A program made the position numbers and the translations under genes. The notes under the pieces were generated by a model. It was not told where the DNA came from and ran no database searches. It saw only the letters and a list, made by a program, of their open reading frames with translations. From contig MNCI01036287.1 of assembly GCA_015680685.1 (NCBI GenBank), forward strand, positions 65,767 to 129,766: 64,000 nt of DNA. The letters are read 5' to 3'. The DNA comes from Gnetum montanum (taxonomy: Eukaryota > Streptophyta > Gnetopsida > Gnetales > Gnetaceae). Below are positions 21,946 to 34,200 of this stretch, one piece after another (the stretch's first letter is position 1; each line of letters begins with the position of its first letter).

Positions 21946-23800
21946 TGAATGAAAACTTGTTCTTGAGTTCCTTATAATAATATCAGGAAGGTATGGAATT
22001 ATTGAGGGGAATGGAATTAATGGGATGACATGTGAACGGATCATCATTACAAGACTTGAAAAAACTGGTGTTCATGACAACAAGGGTGAACACCTTATTA
22101 CAATGACATCAAGCCTTTGTTGGCAGCTGACAAAGAAAGAGAGAGAGAAAAAGAAGTGTTGCTGCTGCCAACACCAATATTGTGCCTTTGTTGTCCATCC
22201 ATAAGCGCACCATCGATCTTGCTCCTTGTATAGCTGCTTCATCGCTTCTCCATTCCAAGTGTTTGCTCCAGATCCAATCCGTTGTTTGTATGATCTCCAT
22301 CTACACATAAAACACAATCTTATATTAGCAAGGGTAAATAAATCATCATGTAATTGATACCTTACTTTAGTGTAGGTCCATTGGCTAGGTTGTGGTATGA
22401 CTAATACGGACCTGGGGATATATTAATGATGAATACCGAAGGTGTAGGGGTTAGGAAGAAAATCAAAAAATTCGGGGCTAGGAGAAAATCAAAAAAATCA
22501 AGCCCTGTACCACCATGACTAATCACGAACCTCCAGTAGTGGTAGAATGAAGAAAGAAAAGGAGTAAGAAAGATAGATAAAAAGGGACAACGGTAACGTC
22601 AATAAAGTGGATGTCAAGATGGAAATGAATAAAAGAAATTAGATTGCAAAAATGTTAGGGAAAAGAATTTAACTGGTGCACCAAATAAGAATGTCAGTGG
22701 GTCCTCCCCAAAGTAGGCTCATGCCCTTAATGCCCTAACAAACCCACATTCAAAGAGTCCGTAGGCTCTGGGAATGTNNNNNNNNNNNNNNNNNNNNNNN
22801 NNNNNNNNNNNNNNNNNNNNNNNNNNNNNNNNNNNNNNNNNNNNNNNNNNNNNNNNNNNNNNNNNNNNNNNNNNNNNNNNNNNNNNNNNNNNNNNNNNNN
22901 NNNNNNNNNNNNNNNNNNNNNNNNNNNNNNNNNNNNNNNNNNNNNNNNNNNNNNNNNNNNNNNNNNNNNNNNNNNNNNNNNNNNNNNNNNNNNNNNNNNN
23001 NNNNNNNNNNNNNNNNNNNNNNNNNNNNNNNNNNNNNNNNNNNNNNNNNNNNNNNNNNNNNNNNNNNNNNNNNNNNNNNNNNNNNNNNNNNNNNNNNNNN
23101 NNNNNNNNNNNNNNNNNNNNNNNNNNNNNNNNNNNNNNNNNNNNNNNNNNNNNNNNNNNNNNNNNNNAACTTCCCTTGAAGTCACACCCTTTGCAATCCT
23201 TGAGTCCTTCCTTAGTTTGAGAAATGCCCAATCACCGATTCATTTAAGTTCTTATTAAAAGGGGACTGTACATTTCCAAGCCAAGAGAGACCATAGAAAC
23301 TGGTGGATGGATGAATAAAGTGGTCTCATTTCCTACCATATCAAAAAAAACATACCTTAGTATCAACATCATAACTTAAAGGTAAAAACCAATCATTAGG
23401 AATCAATATGAAAAAATTTCATACCATCATTTCAAACACTTATTGGGTGACAAACTGATAGGGTGGATACACATGCACACATGCACACAAAAAAAATTGA
23501 AAAATTATAACAATGATGTAAAACAAAAACAAGAAAAGTTAAAGAAAGTTGTAAAAAAAAAACAAGAAAAGTTAAAGAAATTTGTAAAACAAAAATGTTG
23601 TAAAACAAAAACTTAAAAGAACCGAGGACCCCATATGATTAGCATAGGTGGCCATCTCCCTCATGACTGAGTTGTAAGGGAGAGATCCAAAATAATGAAT
23701 GCCTGTTTGAATTTCTAAGAAGTGCCCAACTTCTCCCAATTGATGATCTTAGATTAAGGAATGGAAGTTGGTGATGCTCATATTCGAATGTGTCTATGCC
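21946..23800 (-). other. 3' UTR of element D with a 390-base N run
   Basis: Reverse-strand counterpart of 14880-16803 in C. Parts: the C/D-only segment (21946-22777), an N run at 22778-23167, then AT-rich sequence with long A-runs (23490-23610) matching the T-rich tract of C, ending at the ccctcatgactg word (23660). No gene is seen. In C the sequence between the matching gap edges is about 612 bp, so the 390 N may be too short. Confidence 0.7.
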
Positions 23801-24465
23801 TTCATTGTTGGCATGGCTCGTCTCCTTAGTTCATTCCATACATATTTGTCTGCTCCTTCGAGTAACTGTCAACCATGGGATGTCTACTACTTGTTGTGTG
23901 GTTGCTACATACAGGCATCTTTGTTTTAAAGTTTCATGGGCACACCTATTGCATGGAGGCATTTTCTCCATGTCATCACCCGATGAATCACTATATGTAA
24001 TGCATGGAACTTTCCTCTTCTTGATATTTCCATAAATTTTTATCTTAGAAATTTCTAAGGAAAGATCGTGGATCCTAGGGCATGCGTCTACTGTACTTAG
24101 CCATGCCCTTTCCATTATAATTGGGAAGTCCCCTTCATTGTTATTAACTTCAATCACCAGGAAATTAGCTGGGTAAGACCAACTACACATAGTGGTAATG
24201 ATATCCTCCACCAATCTCAAGGGAATGGTGATGGACTGGTCTGCCAGCTCTAGTTGAATGTTGTTCTTCTTAAGTTAGGGTAGGTTCCAGACGTGATACA
24301 TCTCTCGTGAAATTAAGTTAACTCTGGAACCTGAGTTAAGAAGAGTCCTATGTGGTTTATTTTCGATGATTTGTAAATAGATTAAGGGACTCCCAAGGTT
24401 AGTTAATTTCCTAGGAAGATGACCTACTTTGATCCAGTCAATTACGGTATGCATTAGCATAACCG
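23801..24465 (-). pseudogene. Aspartic protease region of element D
   Basis: Reads IDWIKVGHLPRKL, TLLNSGSRVNLISREMY, ITIPLRLVEDIITTMCSWSYPANFLVIEV, FPIIMERAWL and a C-terminal CNRCAHETLKQRCLYVATTQQ, followed by the same short deletion-scar segment as C (IGRSWALLRNSNRHSLFWIS). The catalytic Asp is Asn (codon 24335-24337 on the plus-strand coordinates). Apart from one stop at about 24275 the two open pieces are long, so D decayed less than B. Confidence 0.8.
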
Positions 24466-25046
24466 TATGTGTTAAGCTCTATTGGACTGGAGGGTGCTCC
24501 GAAGTGTTAGATGGTGGAGGAGTGTACATGGGCCCAACCACTTGTTGTTCCAAGAGTTTGTCTGGGATTTTGGTTCTAAAGAAAGGTCTTTTCTTTTTAT
24601 AGTTGTCAAAACTAGCAGTAGGTTGAATATTTATAGCTCTCACAGCATGATGTTGCTACGGTTGAGGAGGAAGTTCCCCTTGCATTGTTAGAGTAGGAGG
24701 TGTTATGGGAACTACTACTAGTGGAAGAGGTGCAGATGGATTAGGAGGATGGTGTGGGTATGGAGTGTCTCCTGGAGGAGAAGGAGTCCTTCTGAAGTAT
24801 TCCTAAACTTGGTAGTGATGGTGGGGAGTTGAGTGACTCATAGAGTCACTTGGAGAAATCGGCTGCTGCACATAATATCCATAAGGTTTAGGCTGCTGGT
24901 AAGGGTACTGTTGTGTTGGCAGTGGCATCCCCCATGATTGTGGATATTACCACTGCTGATGCTATCCTATGGGCTGTGGTGGAGTTCCACTTGGATAATA
25001 TGTTAGTGGTTGGTAGAACTGCCTTGGATTACCTTGTGGATAAAGT
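24466..25046 (-). pseudogene. Gag tail of element D, left of insertion A
   Basis: The Pro/Gln/Tyr-rich gag tail in reverse, matching 13510-14062 of C (frames rich in Pro, Gln and Tyr near 24700-24960). It stops at 25046, where element A begins. The other side continues at 42508 with the expected gag sequence. Confidence 0.8.
25042..25046. repeat. Left target duplication of element A
   Basis: aaagt before the 5' LTR; aaggt follows the 3' LTR at 42508-42512. The uninterrupted site in C (reverse complement) contains aaggt, so the left copy has one G-to-A change. Confidence 0.8.
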
Positions 25047-25199
25047 TGAAACACCGTAGAAATTGCAAATCAGCCTCAGGCGAAGATTTACGATTCGGGA
25101 AAAAGTTTGAGACAAAAATTCAGAAGACAGAGCAAGGAAAAGAGGCATGTAGTATCAAGTCTCCAAGTTCCTATAAATTTCAATCTTACCATGTTTTCT

Positions 25200-25620
25200 T
25201 TCTTTACGCTATATTACACAACATAGCGTAGTGTCGCTCAGCGTAACTCTGTTCAACGTAGCGGAAAGTAACTTCGGCAATTTTGACAAAGTTTAGACTT
25301 GTCACATATTCTGCTAAGTCTTTTTGTTCCAAATCGAGTTTACACTCCATTACGTAGAGTAGCATAACGAGCTTTAAGAAAAGCAAAGTCAAAGTCAAAG
25401 GAAGCGCGATAGATTGATTTCTTCTTTTTTTGCAGATTGGTCGCTTTATGCTCATTACGCTACGCAGCGTTGACAAGCATAATTTATTGTAAAGTTGATC
25501 ATTTTTACGCTCTATTATGCTTCCCGGCGTGAATGAGCGTAAAATAGCTTGAATCAACTACTTACATGCTTTATTACGCTCCGCCACGCAACGAAGCATA
25601 AACAAGTGTAATACAGCATA
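25200..25620. repeat. TTACGC/GCGTAA word cluster in U3 of A
   Basis: Short words ttacgct, gcgtaa, agcgta and ctacgca recur in both orientations about every 20-40 bp, many arranged as small inverted pairs, upstream of the TATA box. The 3' LTR keeps the same cluster (41110-41600). Element 1 has a related tacgcta/tagcgta cluster. Confidence 0.7.
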
Positions 25621-25860
25621 AAACTAGCTAAAGCAGTACCAGATACACATTTGCTCTCCATACGCACAATACACTGATGAGCGTATTGTGCATAATCACA
25701 AAGTAGCTTTAGCAGAAGTGGTCAATAGCATACTTGGCTCCCCTTCTCAAAATGCGACGCGATGTGGCCAATTTCAACATAAAGTTTACCAGGTCAATGA
25801 TATCTTGAAGGTTTGGGACACATGTCATCGGGGCCATGCTTTCTCCATATGTTGTTGAAC

Positions 25861-25870
25861 TTATAAATAC
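25861..25870 (+). promoter_or_regulatory. TATA box in 5' LTR of A
   Basis: ttataaatac, repeated at 41770-41779 in the 3' LTR, about 815 bp into the LTR. Candidate promoter for the element transcript. Confidence 0.5.
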
Positions 25871-26598
25871 TCCAGTTGGCGAAGAAACAAAGGGACCGAC
25901 ATCTTTAACTTTTGGCAGCATCATTTTTTAGTAGAGATAGAAGACATTTTGCTTGAGCATTGGCAGCAGGAGCGATCATTCCTTTGGCGAAAACACAGCT
26001 CTCTCCATTGGTGATCATTGGTAGTTTTGAGTAGAGACTACCCAAGACAAAAGGAGTAGATCAGAGATCAAAAGATCATCTAGTGCGGTTTGCAAGTTTC
26101 ATTGATCAGAAACAGCTGATCGATAGACATCGAAGCTTGACCTTCCTTGCATCCCATCTCTGGCTTACCAGGTAGATTGAACTCCATTCTGTACTCCTTG
26201 TTGAATAGTTTTCTTGTTATTTTGTGTATGCTTTGCACAAGATAAGCGAAGCTTTTCCATTGGAAATTTGTATACAATATACCCAGTTTTCGGGTGAAAG
26301 TACAGATTTTGGAATTGTGTGTTTTTCTTAAATCCGATCCTTCTTGTCATGTTGACGTTGTTGTTATCTACATTGTTTTCTTATCCTTTGGCGATTCATC
26401 GAATCATATTGTCCCATGGAATATCTACACTATTCATTGATTTATTGATTGAGTAAGTCCCTGTCTAATCAACAAGACTGTTCAGGGCACCGCAGATTCG
26501 TTTTCTCCAGCACGGCCCTTACACGGATCTGTGGTTAAGACTGTGTACATAGATTTTCGTTTGGTTTTTTTCAGCTACCGACATTTTCTGTCGTTATA

Positions 26599-26854
26599 GT
26601 TTTCTAGCACTAGAGGGAGGGCCTAGATAAAGCTTCGATCCGTATTTTATGGGTAGCCCTGTAAGCGATTTGTACCCGCATCTCTAAAAACGTAAACATA
26701 ATACCTCTAGGGATGTTTACAAAAAATCATGTGGTGTAGATCGGTCACAGTAACGATTCCTTTGGAATCCTGTGGGGTAAAAAGCCTAATTGTGATCTTC
26801 TTTGTTCGTTGCCATTTAGATCTAGTCGCTTATTGTCATTGATCTATCTGATCA
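26599..26854 (+). other. Leader of element A
   Basis: Between the LTR and the gag ATG. A possible decayed primer binding site is ctagcactagagggagggcc at 26604-26623, six bases after the LTR end; the tRNA was not identified. No gene. Confidence 0.45.
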
Positions 26855-29726
26855 ATGGATTCTGCATACACAACCACAGCCGCCATGACCACTACCGGTT
26901 TGGGTGCCACATCTGTGAATCCCATCACCACCACTGAGCCAGCTTCTATTGTTATAGGACCTCAGGGACCATCGCGTCGTTTGTTAAGATTGCAGGGCAA
27001 AGATCCTGTATTCACCGTCGTGACCCCTAAGGAATATAATTTCATCTACGTCAAGATCCAGGCAAAGCTTGCTCTTAGTCGAGCCAAGATTGAAGCAAAA
27101 CGAAATTTTGAGCTGGTCCATAGAGGGGGTCAAGATTTTACCCCTACTGCTTACGACATTATCCCCTTGACAGAACATTACCATGAAATATTGACCGAAT
27201 TAGTTATGGCTAGGAGTCAGGCTACATGGTCCATGCTAGAACCTCAGAACGCGGAGGAGGAGGAAGATGAACTTACAGCCCAGTCTGAACATTCATACCA
27301 CACTCTTAGTCCTCATACATACATAAATCCCCTATTTAGTCTCACGGGAGAAGCCGCCCATCTTAATCTAGCCATGATCACTCAAAATCACATTCCTATC
27401 ATCCCGTAGGCCACTAAGCAATCATCAATCCTGCAGGTGCAAATACCTTCCCAAAAAAACATTGGGGCAGCCTCATCATCGCGTGTAATCAGTATCCCGT
27501 CGGTGGTGCCTGCGTCCACCGCACCCTATTACATCCCCCAAATGCAACCTCACACCATGCCTGCAACTCACCCAGTACAAAATCTAGTCCAAACCTTATT
27601 GTTGCTGACCCCTCCAAGGCAACAGATCACAGCTACTGCTCAGCCACAGACATCCGTCCAACAACCCACTGTGAGTTTGTGGATCACGCCTGTGGCACAA
27701 CACTACCAGTATACGCTATATGGTGTGCAACCCTTAGTTGCACCCACCACGCAGGTCCTGCAGATGGTCCCACAATATCCTTATAATCCCTATCCCACAC
27801 AGTCGGCAGTGGCCAATTTCTCTACTCAACCCAGTGGGTGGTGGTCTTCGTAGGCAGCTCCATCTACAGGGATCCCCACTTCATTGCCTGCCAGACAAGC
27901 TGTCCCTCCATTTCCACTGCCTGGCACTACTCTTTCAGGTCAACCCCCTACTCCTCCTACACAAACATCTTCATCAACAGGCTTAGATCAAGCTTTCTTA
28001 CTTATTTAGACCCTCACCGAGGAAGTTAGATGCCTTAAGGCCGCTAGCTCTGACACTATACAGATCATGGATTTCTATCAAGATGATCCCATTAGTCCAG
28101 CGGTCCCCATGCTGTCGTTACCCCCAGGGATGTCCTTACCCTATTTCACTAAATATAATGGGGAGGGAGATCCTAACGCTCATTTGGTTACCTTTAGATC
28201 TGAATCTTTGTTGCTACAACAATGGCCTCATACAATCATCCGTGTCTTTTCAATGTCTCTGGTAGGGAAAGCTTTGGCTTGGTATCGAGCCCTCCCTCGC
28301 TCTTCCATCTCAACCTTGGAAGAGCTTATGACACAATTCGTGACTCGCTTTAAATACAACCTAAAGCCAAAGGTCACATTAGATCAAGTATGGGAGTGAA
28401 ATAGGACCCGCTCGAACCAGTCCAAAAGTTTATACAACAATGGAATGCTACTTTGAGCGAAATTCGTGAGCCAATCGCGGAGGCCCACTTGCTAGCCATT
28501 TTCAAAGGAGCAGTTAATGACTTCATCAAGTCTAAGCTGTATTACCTTTCCCCTAGCTCCTTACATCAGGCCTTTGCCCAAACTAAGAGCATCCAGGATG
28601 CTGCAGAGGCCAACAAAGACCCAGTGTATGTCACATATAAAAATTCTAACAAGGGCAAGGACAAAGGTAAAGCAACAACAACAATGGTAGCTGCACTAGC
28701 TGAAGGCACTAAGAACAAAAACAAGAAGGCACCCATGGTGTCTCTTGAGACCACGGCTAGTGCGAGCTGCACCAGTCAAGAAACAGCTTCCCCTGAAAAG
28801 CCCCCCAACCAAAACCAAACTTTGAGCACAAAGATCGCTCAAAGTATACAGCCCTGCCTGTAAAACATTCGGAACTGTTGAAACAACTATTAGGGGTAGG
28901 ATACATTCAGACTAAGAAGGTATCTGAAGAAGCTCTGAAGCATCACAGGCGTCATTGTGAACTACTAAAGAATCCTTCTTTAGCCCTACCTGACGAACCA
29001 CCAGTTCCGAGGTCTTTTAGGCTGGACCGTTTCTGTGACTACCACCAATTGTGTGGTCATGACATAGATTACTACTTGGTGTTGAAAGATGACATTCAAC
29101 GCATGATTAACGATGGTTCTCTGAAACTAGATGGTAGTAGTCCAATGTGTCCCGAAAACCAGCTGTTGCACGTGTACAAGGATCCGTTAAACACAAATAA
29201 TGCACCCTACACAATCAACGTGGTGAGTACGGAGAGCGAAGGGAAGGTACCACCTAAACAACCCTTCATTTTACGCGTGCCTACCAGTTCACCTTAGGGG
29301 ACAGGCTTTTCATCAGTAGCCAGTGGCGTCTCGAGGCTGCCCTTTGTCATTCTGGCACCTTCTCTAGATTTAACTCAGCCTCGCACTAACAGTAAAGCCA
29401 TGGCCACATTTGCACCTACATCTAAAATGCCTTTCATCCTCAGAGTACCAAAACCACCAGCTGCTCCTTTTACGTAGGGGCAAACCTCTAACCAAAACCA
29501 TCCATTGCCACCCAATAAACAAAGGAAAGGAGATGTGTCCATTAATGCGGCCAAAAACCACGTTACGCTAGGCTTCCCTAAACCCAGACCTTTGGCCTCT
29601 GTACCTTCGCCTACATCTCATGGGTAGGACAAGAGTACAGAAATACAACCACCTCCCCTCAGCAAGAAAAAATATAACCCTCTAACTGACGCTATTTCAC
29701 CTTGGGAGATTCGTCTCTTAGGACGA
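26855..29726 (+). pseudogene. Gag of element A
   Basis: Starts at ATG 26855 (MDSAYTTTAAM). Parts in order: Thr-rich N-terminus, an acidic stretch (AEEEEDEL, 27255), a long Pro/Gln/Thr-rich linker (27440-28020), then the retrotransposon gag core (28067-28500: LPYFTKYNGEGDPNAHL, VGKALAWYRALP, ELMTQFVTRFK). A basic stretch follows (KGKDKGKA, 28650), and a Cys/His stretch at about 29030-29070 (FCDYHQLCGHDIDYY, followed by LKDDIQRMI), the usual end of Tat gag. One frame runs from 26855 to about 28400 with few stops; frame changes follow. The long N-terminal part resembles the oversized gag region of Ogre elements. Confidence 0.85.
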
Positions 29727-30619
29727 ATGGAAGAAGACAGAGGAGATAAACAACCCAGTCGAGAATGGAACCTCCTCGATGGTTTTACGCAGGTCAAGCA
29801 GGCTCTGAAATCGAAAAATACAATGTTGAGCCTCTATGATCTACTTATGACATCCCAAAAACACCATGAGGCTATGGTTTGCATGCTGACATCCATACCA
29901 GTGGATGAAGGCTTACCAGCAGAAGAGGAAGCGATACATGCTGTCATGCTTCCTCCCACCGCTGAGCAACCTAAACCAACCCCTTTGACCTTTCACAATC
30001 AATCCATCAAAGATGATCCCAAGAAAGGTCAAGTAATGATAGAGCCCATGTTTATCACCATCTAGGTTGGTCAATACCGAATCCAGAGGGTACACGTTGA
30101 CGACGGTGCGGCTGCGAATGTCATCCCTTATCCTATAGTGGATAAGTTGGGCTTGGTCGACCAAATCAATCCTACAATGACATCATGCCTAAAGTCATTC
30201 AACAAAGCATGGGTGTAATTCAAGGGGATGGTGTGCATCGAATTTGTGGCAGGGGATCAATTCCCAACGGACACCACGTTTCTTGTTGTCGAGGAAATGC
30301 CCGGCTTCAACCTGATTTTAGGGAGGTCCTGGCTAGCCCAACTGAGGGTAGTTTTGTCACCAATACATCAAGAAATACACCTCCCTTACACAGGAGGGGA
30401 GGTGGTAATACACAGTATGACACAATTCCTAGGACTGTCAACAACAGAGAGGAAGAACAGGGTTTGGAGATAGAGATGCCCGAAGACCAAACTCATGCCC
30501 GAACTCCCGAACAAGCCGAAACAAATGATGAAAGCCTAGCCTGGGCCAACCTACCATTTTAGGAAGATGGTATGGAGGAGTCAAATCACAAATCTCCCCA
30601 CCCTTACACATCACTGAAC
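29727..30619 (+). pseudogene. Protease of element A, ending at the intron donor
   Basis: Opens with a linker (REWNLLDGFTQVKQALKSKN, LYDLLMTSQKHHEAMV), then the retropepsin: MIEPMFITI, the active site VHVDDGAAANVIPY (30089-30130, first Asp of the catalytic triplet present) and VVEEMPGFNLILGRSWLAQLR. After a frame change at about 30470 the reading continues as PEDQTHARTPEQAETNDESLAW to PYTSLN at 30619, where a GTAAAG donor begins in phase 0. Stops are TAG where CAG is expected (30063). It would process Gag-Pol. Confidence 0.8.
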
Positions 30620-30881
30620 GTAAAGGCCATCAAGAAACAATTGCATATTAGCGATTGATTTGAGTGGCATTTACGCGCATCGCTACGCTTCTACTAGTTT
30701 TCCGCTTATGCTTATCGAATTCGATTAACAGTTTTCTATGTACATGTATTTATGCTTTCTGTCTATTATGCTATTTACATTCCTCATCTTTACGCAATTT
30801 ATGCTCTTTGATTGCTATTAGTCACTTTGGCACAATTACGTAGAAACGTACGTTGTTATCAATTACACTTCCACACTTACG

Positions 30882-31075
30882 CAGATGGCCCGCAATGGCC
30901 TAAAACTAGAGGTGGCCCGCAACGGCCTTAAACTAGTGGCAGCCCGCGATGGCCTAAAACTAGCAAAGGCCCGCAATAGCCTAAAACTAGTGAGGGCTAG
31001 CAATGGCCTAAAACTACCTTGTATCTTACACAAATGCTACCTGATGGCCCGCGATGGCCTTAAACTAGCAATTCC
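30882..31075 (+). repeat. 27-bp tandem repeat array inside the intron of A
   Basis: Six units with core cgcaatggcctaaaact, mostly 27 nt apart, giving the peptide repeat ARNGLKLxx in one open frame (30885-31097). Unit design and core (ctaaaactag) resemble the arrays behind pol in A and element 1, although unit length differs. Confidence 0.85.
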
Positions 31076-31268
31076 ATTCCACAGTAACACAACCTAGTCA
31101 AAGTTCTTAACAACCCTACTTACACTTTGCATAAATCAAGACATAAAACTAATAAAGACATAAAAACAAATAAAATTTAAAATCATATACAAAATCTCAT
31201 GATTAATCTCGCCAACATTCATATGGCCATTGTTCAATTTCATCAATAAAATTATGCGTAATTCATAA

Positions 31269-34200
31269 TTACGCATCCCCCCTGGTACCACTATCACCTG
31301 TATCCCTTAGGTCTACCTCTAAGCCTAAGAAATCATCCTCAAGTGGGCCATCCCTTCTAGAAGGTATTCCTTTATGAGGAATATCATCTTCATGAGGTCC
31401 TTGCTCTACCGCTAGCTCCTCAAGAGGATGGTCTGTGTCATTACGCTCTTCTTTCTATACTTTCTCACCACCCTATCTACCTTCTTCATCCACTCCTTGT
31501 ACCTATATACAGTAAATACATCAGTAAAATCCATAATAGGATAAATTAGAAAATTTAAAGTCAATGACACCTAGACTTACTCGCGATGGTCCTGCTTCCG
31601 CAACAAAGGGGAGCTGATCTAAACCGATCCATAGGCGCTGCATAATTTCATCTTCAGTTAATTTAGACCATACGCCATTCCACAGATTAGTTCTAGCTTT
31701 CACCTTCCCTTTCTCCACACTAGTCCATCGGGGCAATTCAGGGAAGAAATTAGGGACGCTAGTCTCACCCCCAGGAAGAGCAATCTCTCTTTCCGAGGAC
31801 ATGCTTACTATCACCTACTCCTAAAACTTCTCGAAAGCTTTGAATGCACCAATGACATCAAGGAATACCCGCAAGGATTGAGCTTCGACGGTAAAATCAT
31901 GGTAATGCTGATGATAAGAGATACTTTCTCACTTATACAGATGCTTATGATCTTTTTCTTTCTGCCCCCACTCTTGCACAGTTGTGCAAAAATCCTTCCA
32001 GTCTTGGCTTTTCTGGGCCAATAGCTCTATCTGTATCCTCTGCTCCACCAATTCCCGACTAGTTCGCACGTTGTTCCTGACTGTAGTCCAATAGCGAGCG
32101 GAGTCAATAATAGCCATATGCCAGTCTCCGTCACCTGTTTTCTGCGCCTATAGGAATTCACACCGCGATCTTAGGTCTCTGACCTCTTTGATCAGAGACA
32201 CCCTTTCTTTCTCTGACCTCTACAGTCTCTTCCAGAGGTCTTCATTAACACTCCGACTCTCCCACAAGGAACGTGTCGAGCGTAATGCACATTTACGCAT
32301 TTTCTCATAAATGTTACGTGGCACGACTGCCCCATCTGATGAAGGCTCCGCTGTGTCCAAGTCAATGGGCTCTGTAGGGTCCCATCAAAGGTGAGCTCTT
32401 GATAACAAACATTGTCAAGCGTGAATAAAGTATTACAACTATATAATAAAATAAGTGTAGAATAGCAGTAACATACTAGCCCTAGGATTGACGCGCTCGA
32501 GGCGCTCGATCATATCAGTAACAACACCTTCCATGAAGGCAAACTTGTCAGGAAATTCTCCCCACACTCTACTTACAACAGCGGACGTGGATGCATCTTA
32601 TTCATCTGTAGTGTAATTAAGTTAAAATTTCTAGTTATTAACAGAATTCCTACAAAAGTCTTAATGCACTGACCTCTACTTGATGTGGTGGGAGGTGCGT
32701 CAACATTTTCCTCCTCCTCTCTCTCTTCACGCACAAGGGTCTATGTGTCACTTATTCTAACAACCAGGGCCTCCTCTTCCAAAACTGGGGCCCCCTCCCC
32801 ACTCTGTAATACCACTACCCCTGTTTCAGGGGTCAACTACTCCGCAGGCCTTGCTGTTCATATCACATAATTTAAACGATTAAAAATACCCTAAATAAAG
32901 TTGCATAATACGGTAATTGCCATGACTTCCACTATGTCTCTACACTTACCAGGCGGAGGTTTACTCTTCTAAACTCTGACTTGCAGCGTCTTGCCCATGC
33001 TACTTGCTAGTTCCACAGGGGCCTCAGTTAGGCGAGGCCTTTTGCACTGGACCGAGGTGTCTATAATCTCTACAGCTAGGTGCTTTCCCTATGATGCGTC
33101 ACCAGTGTAAGTGAAAATCACCCCACTTACACTGTCAGGACCCTGAACTCGAGGTGCCGCAAAATCCTTTGTCATTATAGACTGAGACTCCCCAACTCCC
33201 TCTGGAGGATCCTATCCTCGGGTAGTGCCGAAAATGTGGGAAATCCAAGGTTTGGATAGCTAGTCTCGGTCTTGCTGCACACAGACCCCATTCCTCTGGA
33301 CAACCAAGAATTTGGAAAAACGCCACAGGCAAGCTATGAAGAAGGCGAAATGCACACTGAAATAGGACTCAAACTTCTGGTGGAGCCTGATCATTTCAAT
33401 GTGTAACCATTTAGCGAAATAGCTTGCTCAATCGAACTATCTCCCTTCCTCCATAACCTCCCACATGATATGGGCCTATTCTATGGTAAAGAACCTTCCC
33501 TGCGAGAGTGTTTTGGGGAAAGCCCGGGCCTGGAAGAGGGGATAGATAGTCTTCGCAATTTCTAATTTAATCCTTTCACAGGGGATCCCCTTGGCCTCCT
33601 TCTTGGTCCCCAGCCACTCCTCCAGCTCTTCCTGACATTTGAGGCTCCTCCTCACTCTTTCCTCTATGGGAAGGCTGTCAGAGGGGATGCCGAAGAGGTC
33701 AGCAAATACCTGAGTGTTAATATCAAAATTCACACGCACGTGATGTACGCACGTGCAAAAATGCTTAGCCCTCTCGCTGAAGGACTTGACCAGGGTTAAC
33801 ATTTCGCTAGCCGAGACATCAGGAGCTACGGCTAGAAATAAATGCATTAGCCTCGCTTCCTGCAGCTTGGTGACCAACGCAATTAGGGCCGCTACGTGGC
33901 CGAGCTAGCATTGTGCTTCTTTAATGTCACCATAGCGGAAAAGGAGGGTATTCGCCTCGCGGTTGGAAATTGTAAGGGTAATCTCTCAGGATTCCCTGAC
34001 TGAAAAACACAAGACACATGTCTAAATATAAAAAAAACACTATTACACTACATTTCAAAAATAGACCAAAAATAATATAATATCATGTAAATAACAGTAG
34101 CAATAAAACCTTACCAGGGCCAAATGGCAAAGGAAATGGAGGAAGTTTCCTCTACACGTCCGCGATGGTAAGGGGCAGTTCCAAAGTCCATTCATCATGT

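Larger units (their letters stand above)
25047..26598 (+). mobile_element. 5' LTR of element A
   Basis: Begins TGAAACACCG, ends GTTATA (TTACA in the 3' copy). Contains dense ttacgc/gcgtaa words between 25200 and 25620, a TATA box at 25861, and a U5 end related to that of element 1. Confidence 0.92.

Noticed and set aside
22719-23231. Long open frames across the N run
   Set aside because: They consist almost wholly of undetermined residues; no coding evidence.
30882-31075. CRISPR-like array
   Set aside because: Units are contiguous 27-bp repeats without unique spacers in a plant element; it is a minisatellite.
33135-33332. Reverse-strand frame of 65 residues in exon 4 of the antisense gene
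   Set aside because: It is in a different frame from the exon, whose own frame joins both neighbours in phase; treated as a shadow.
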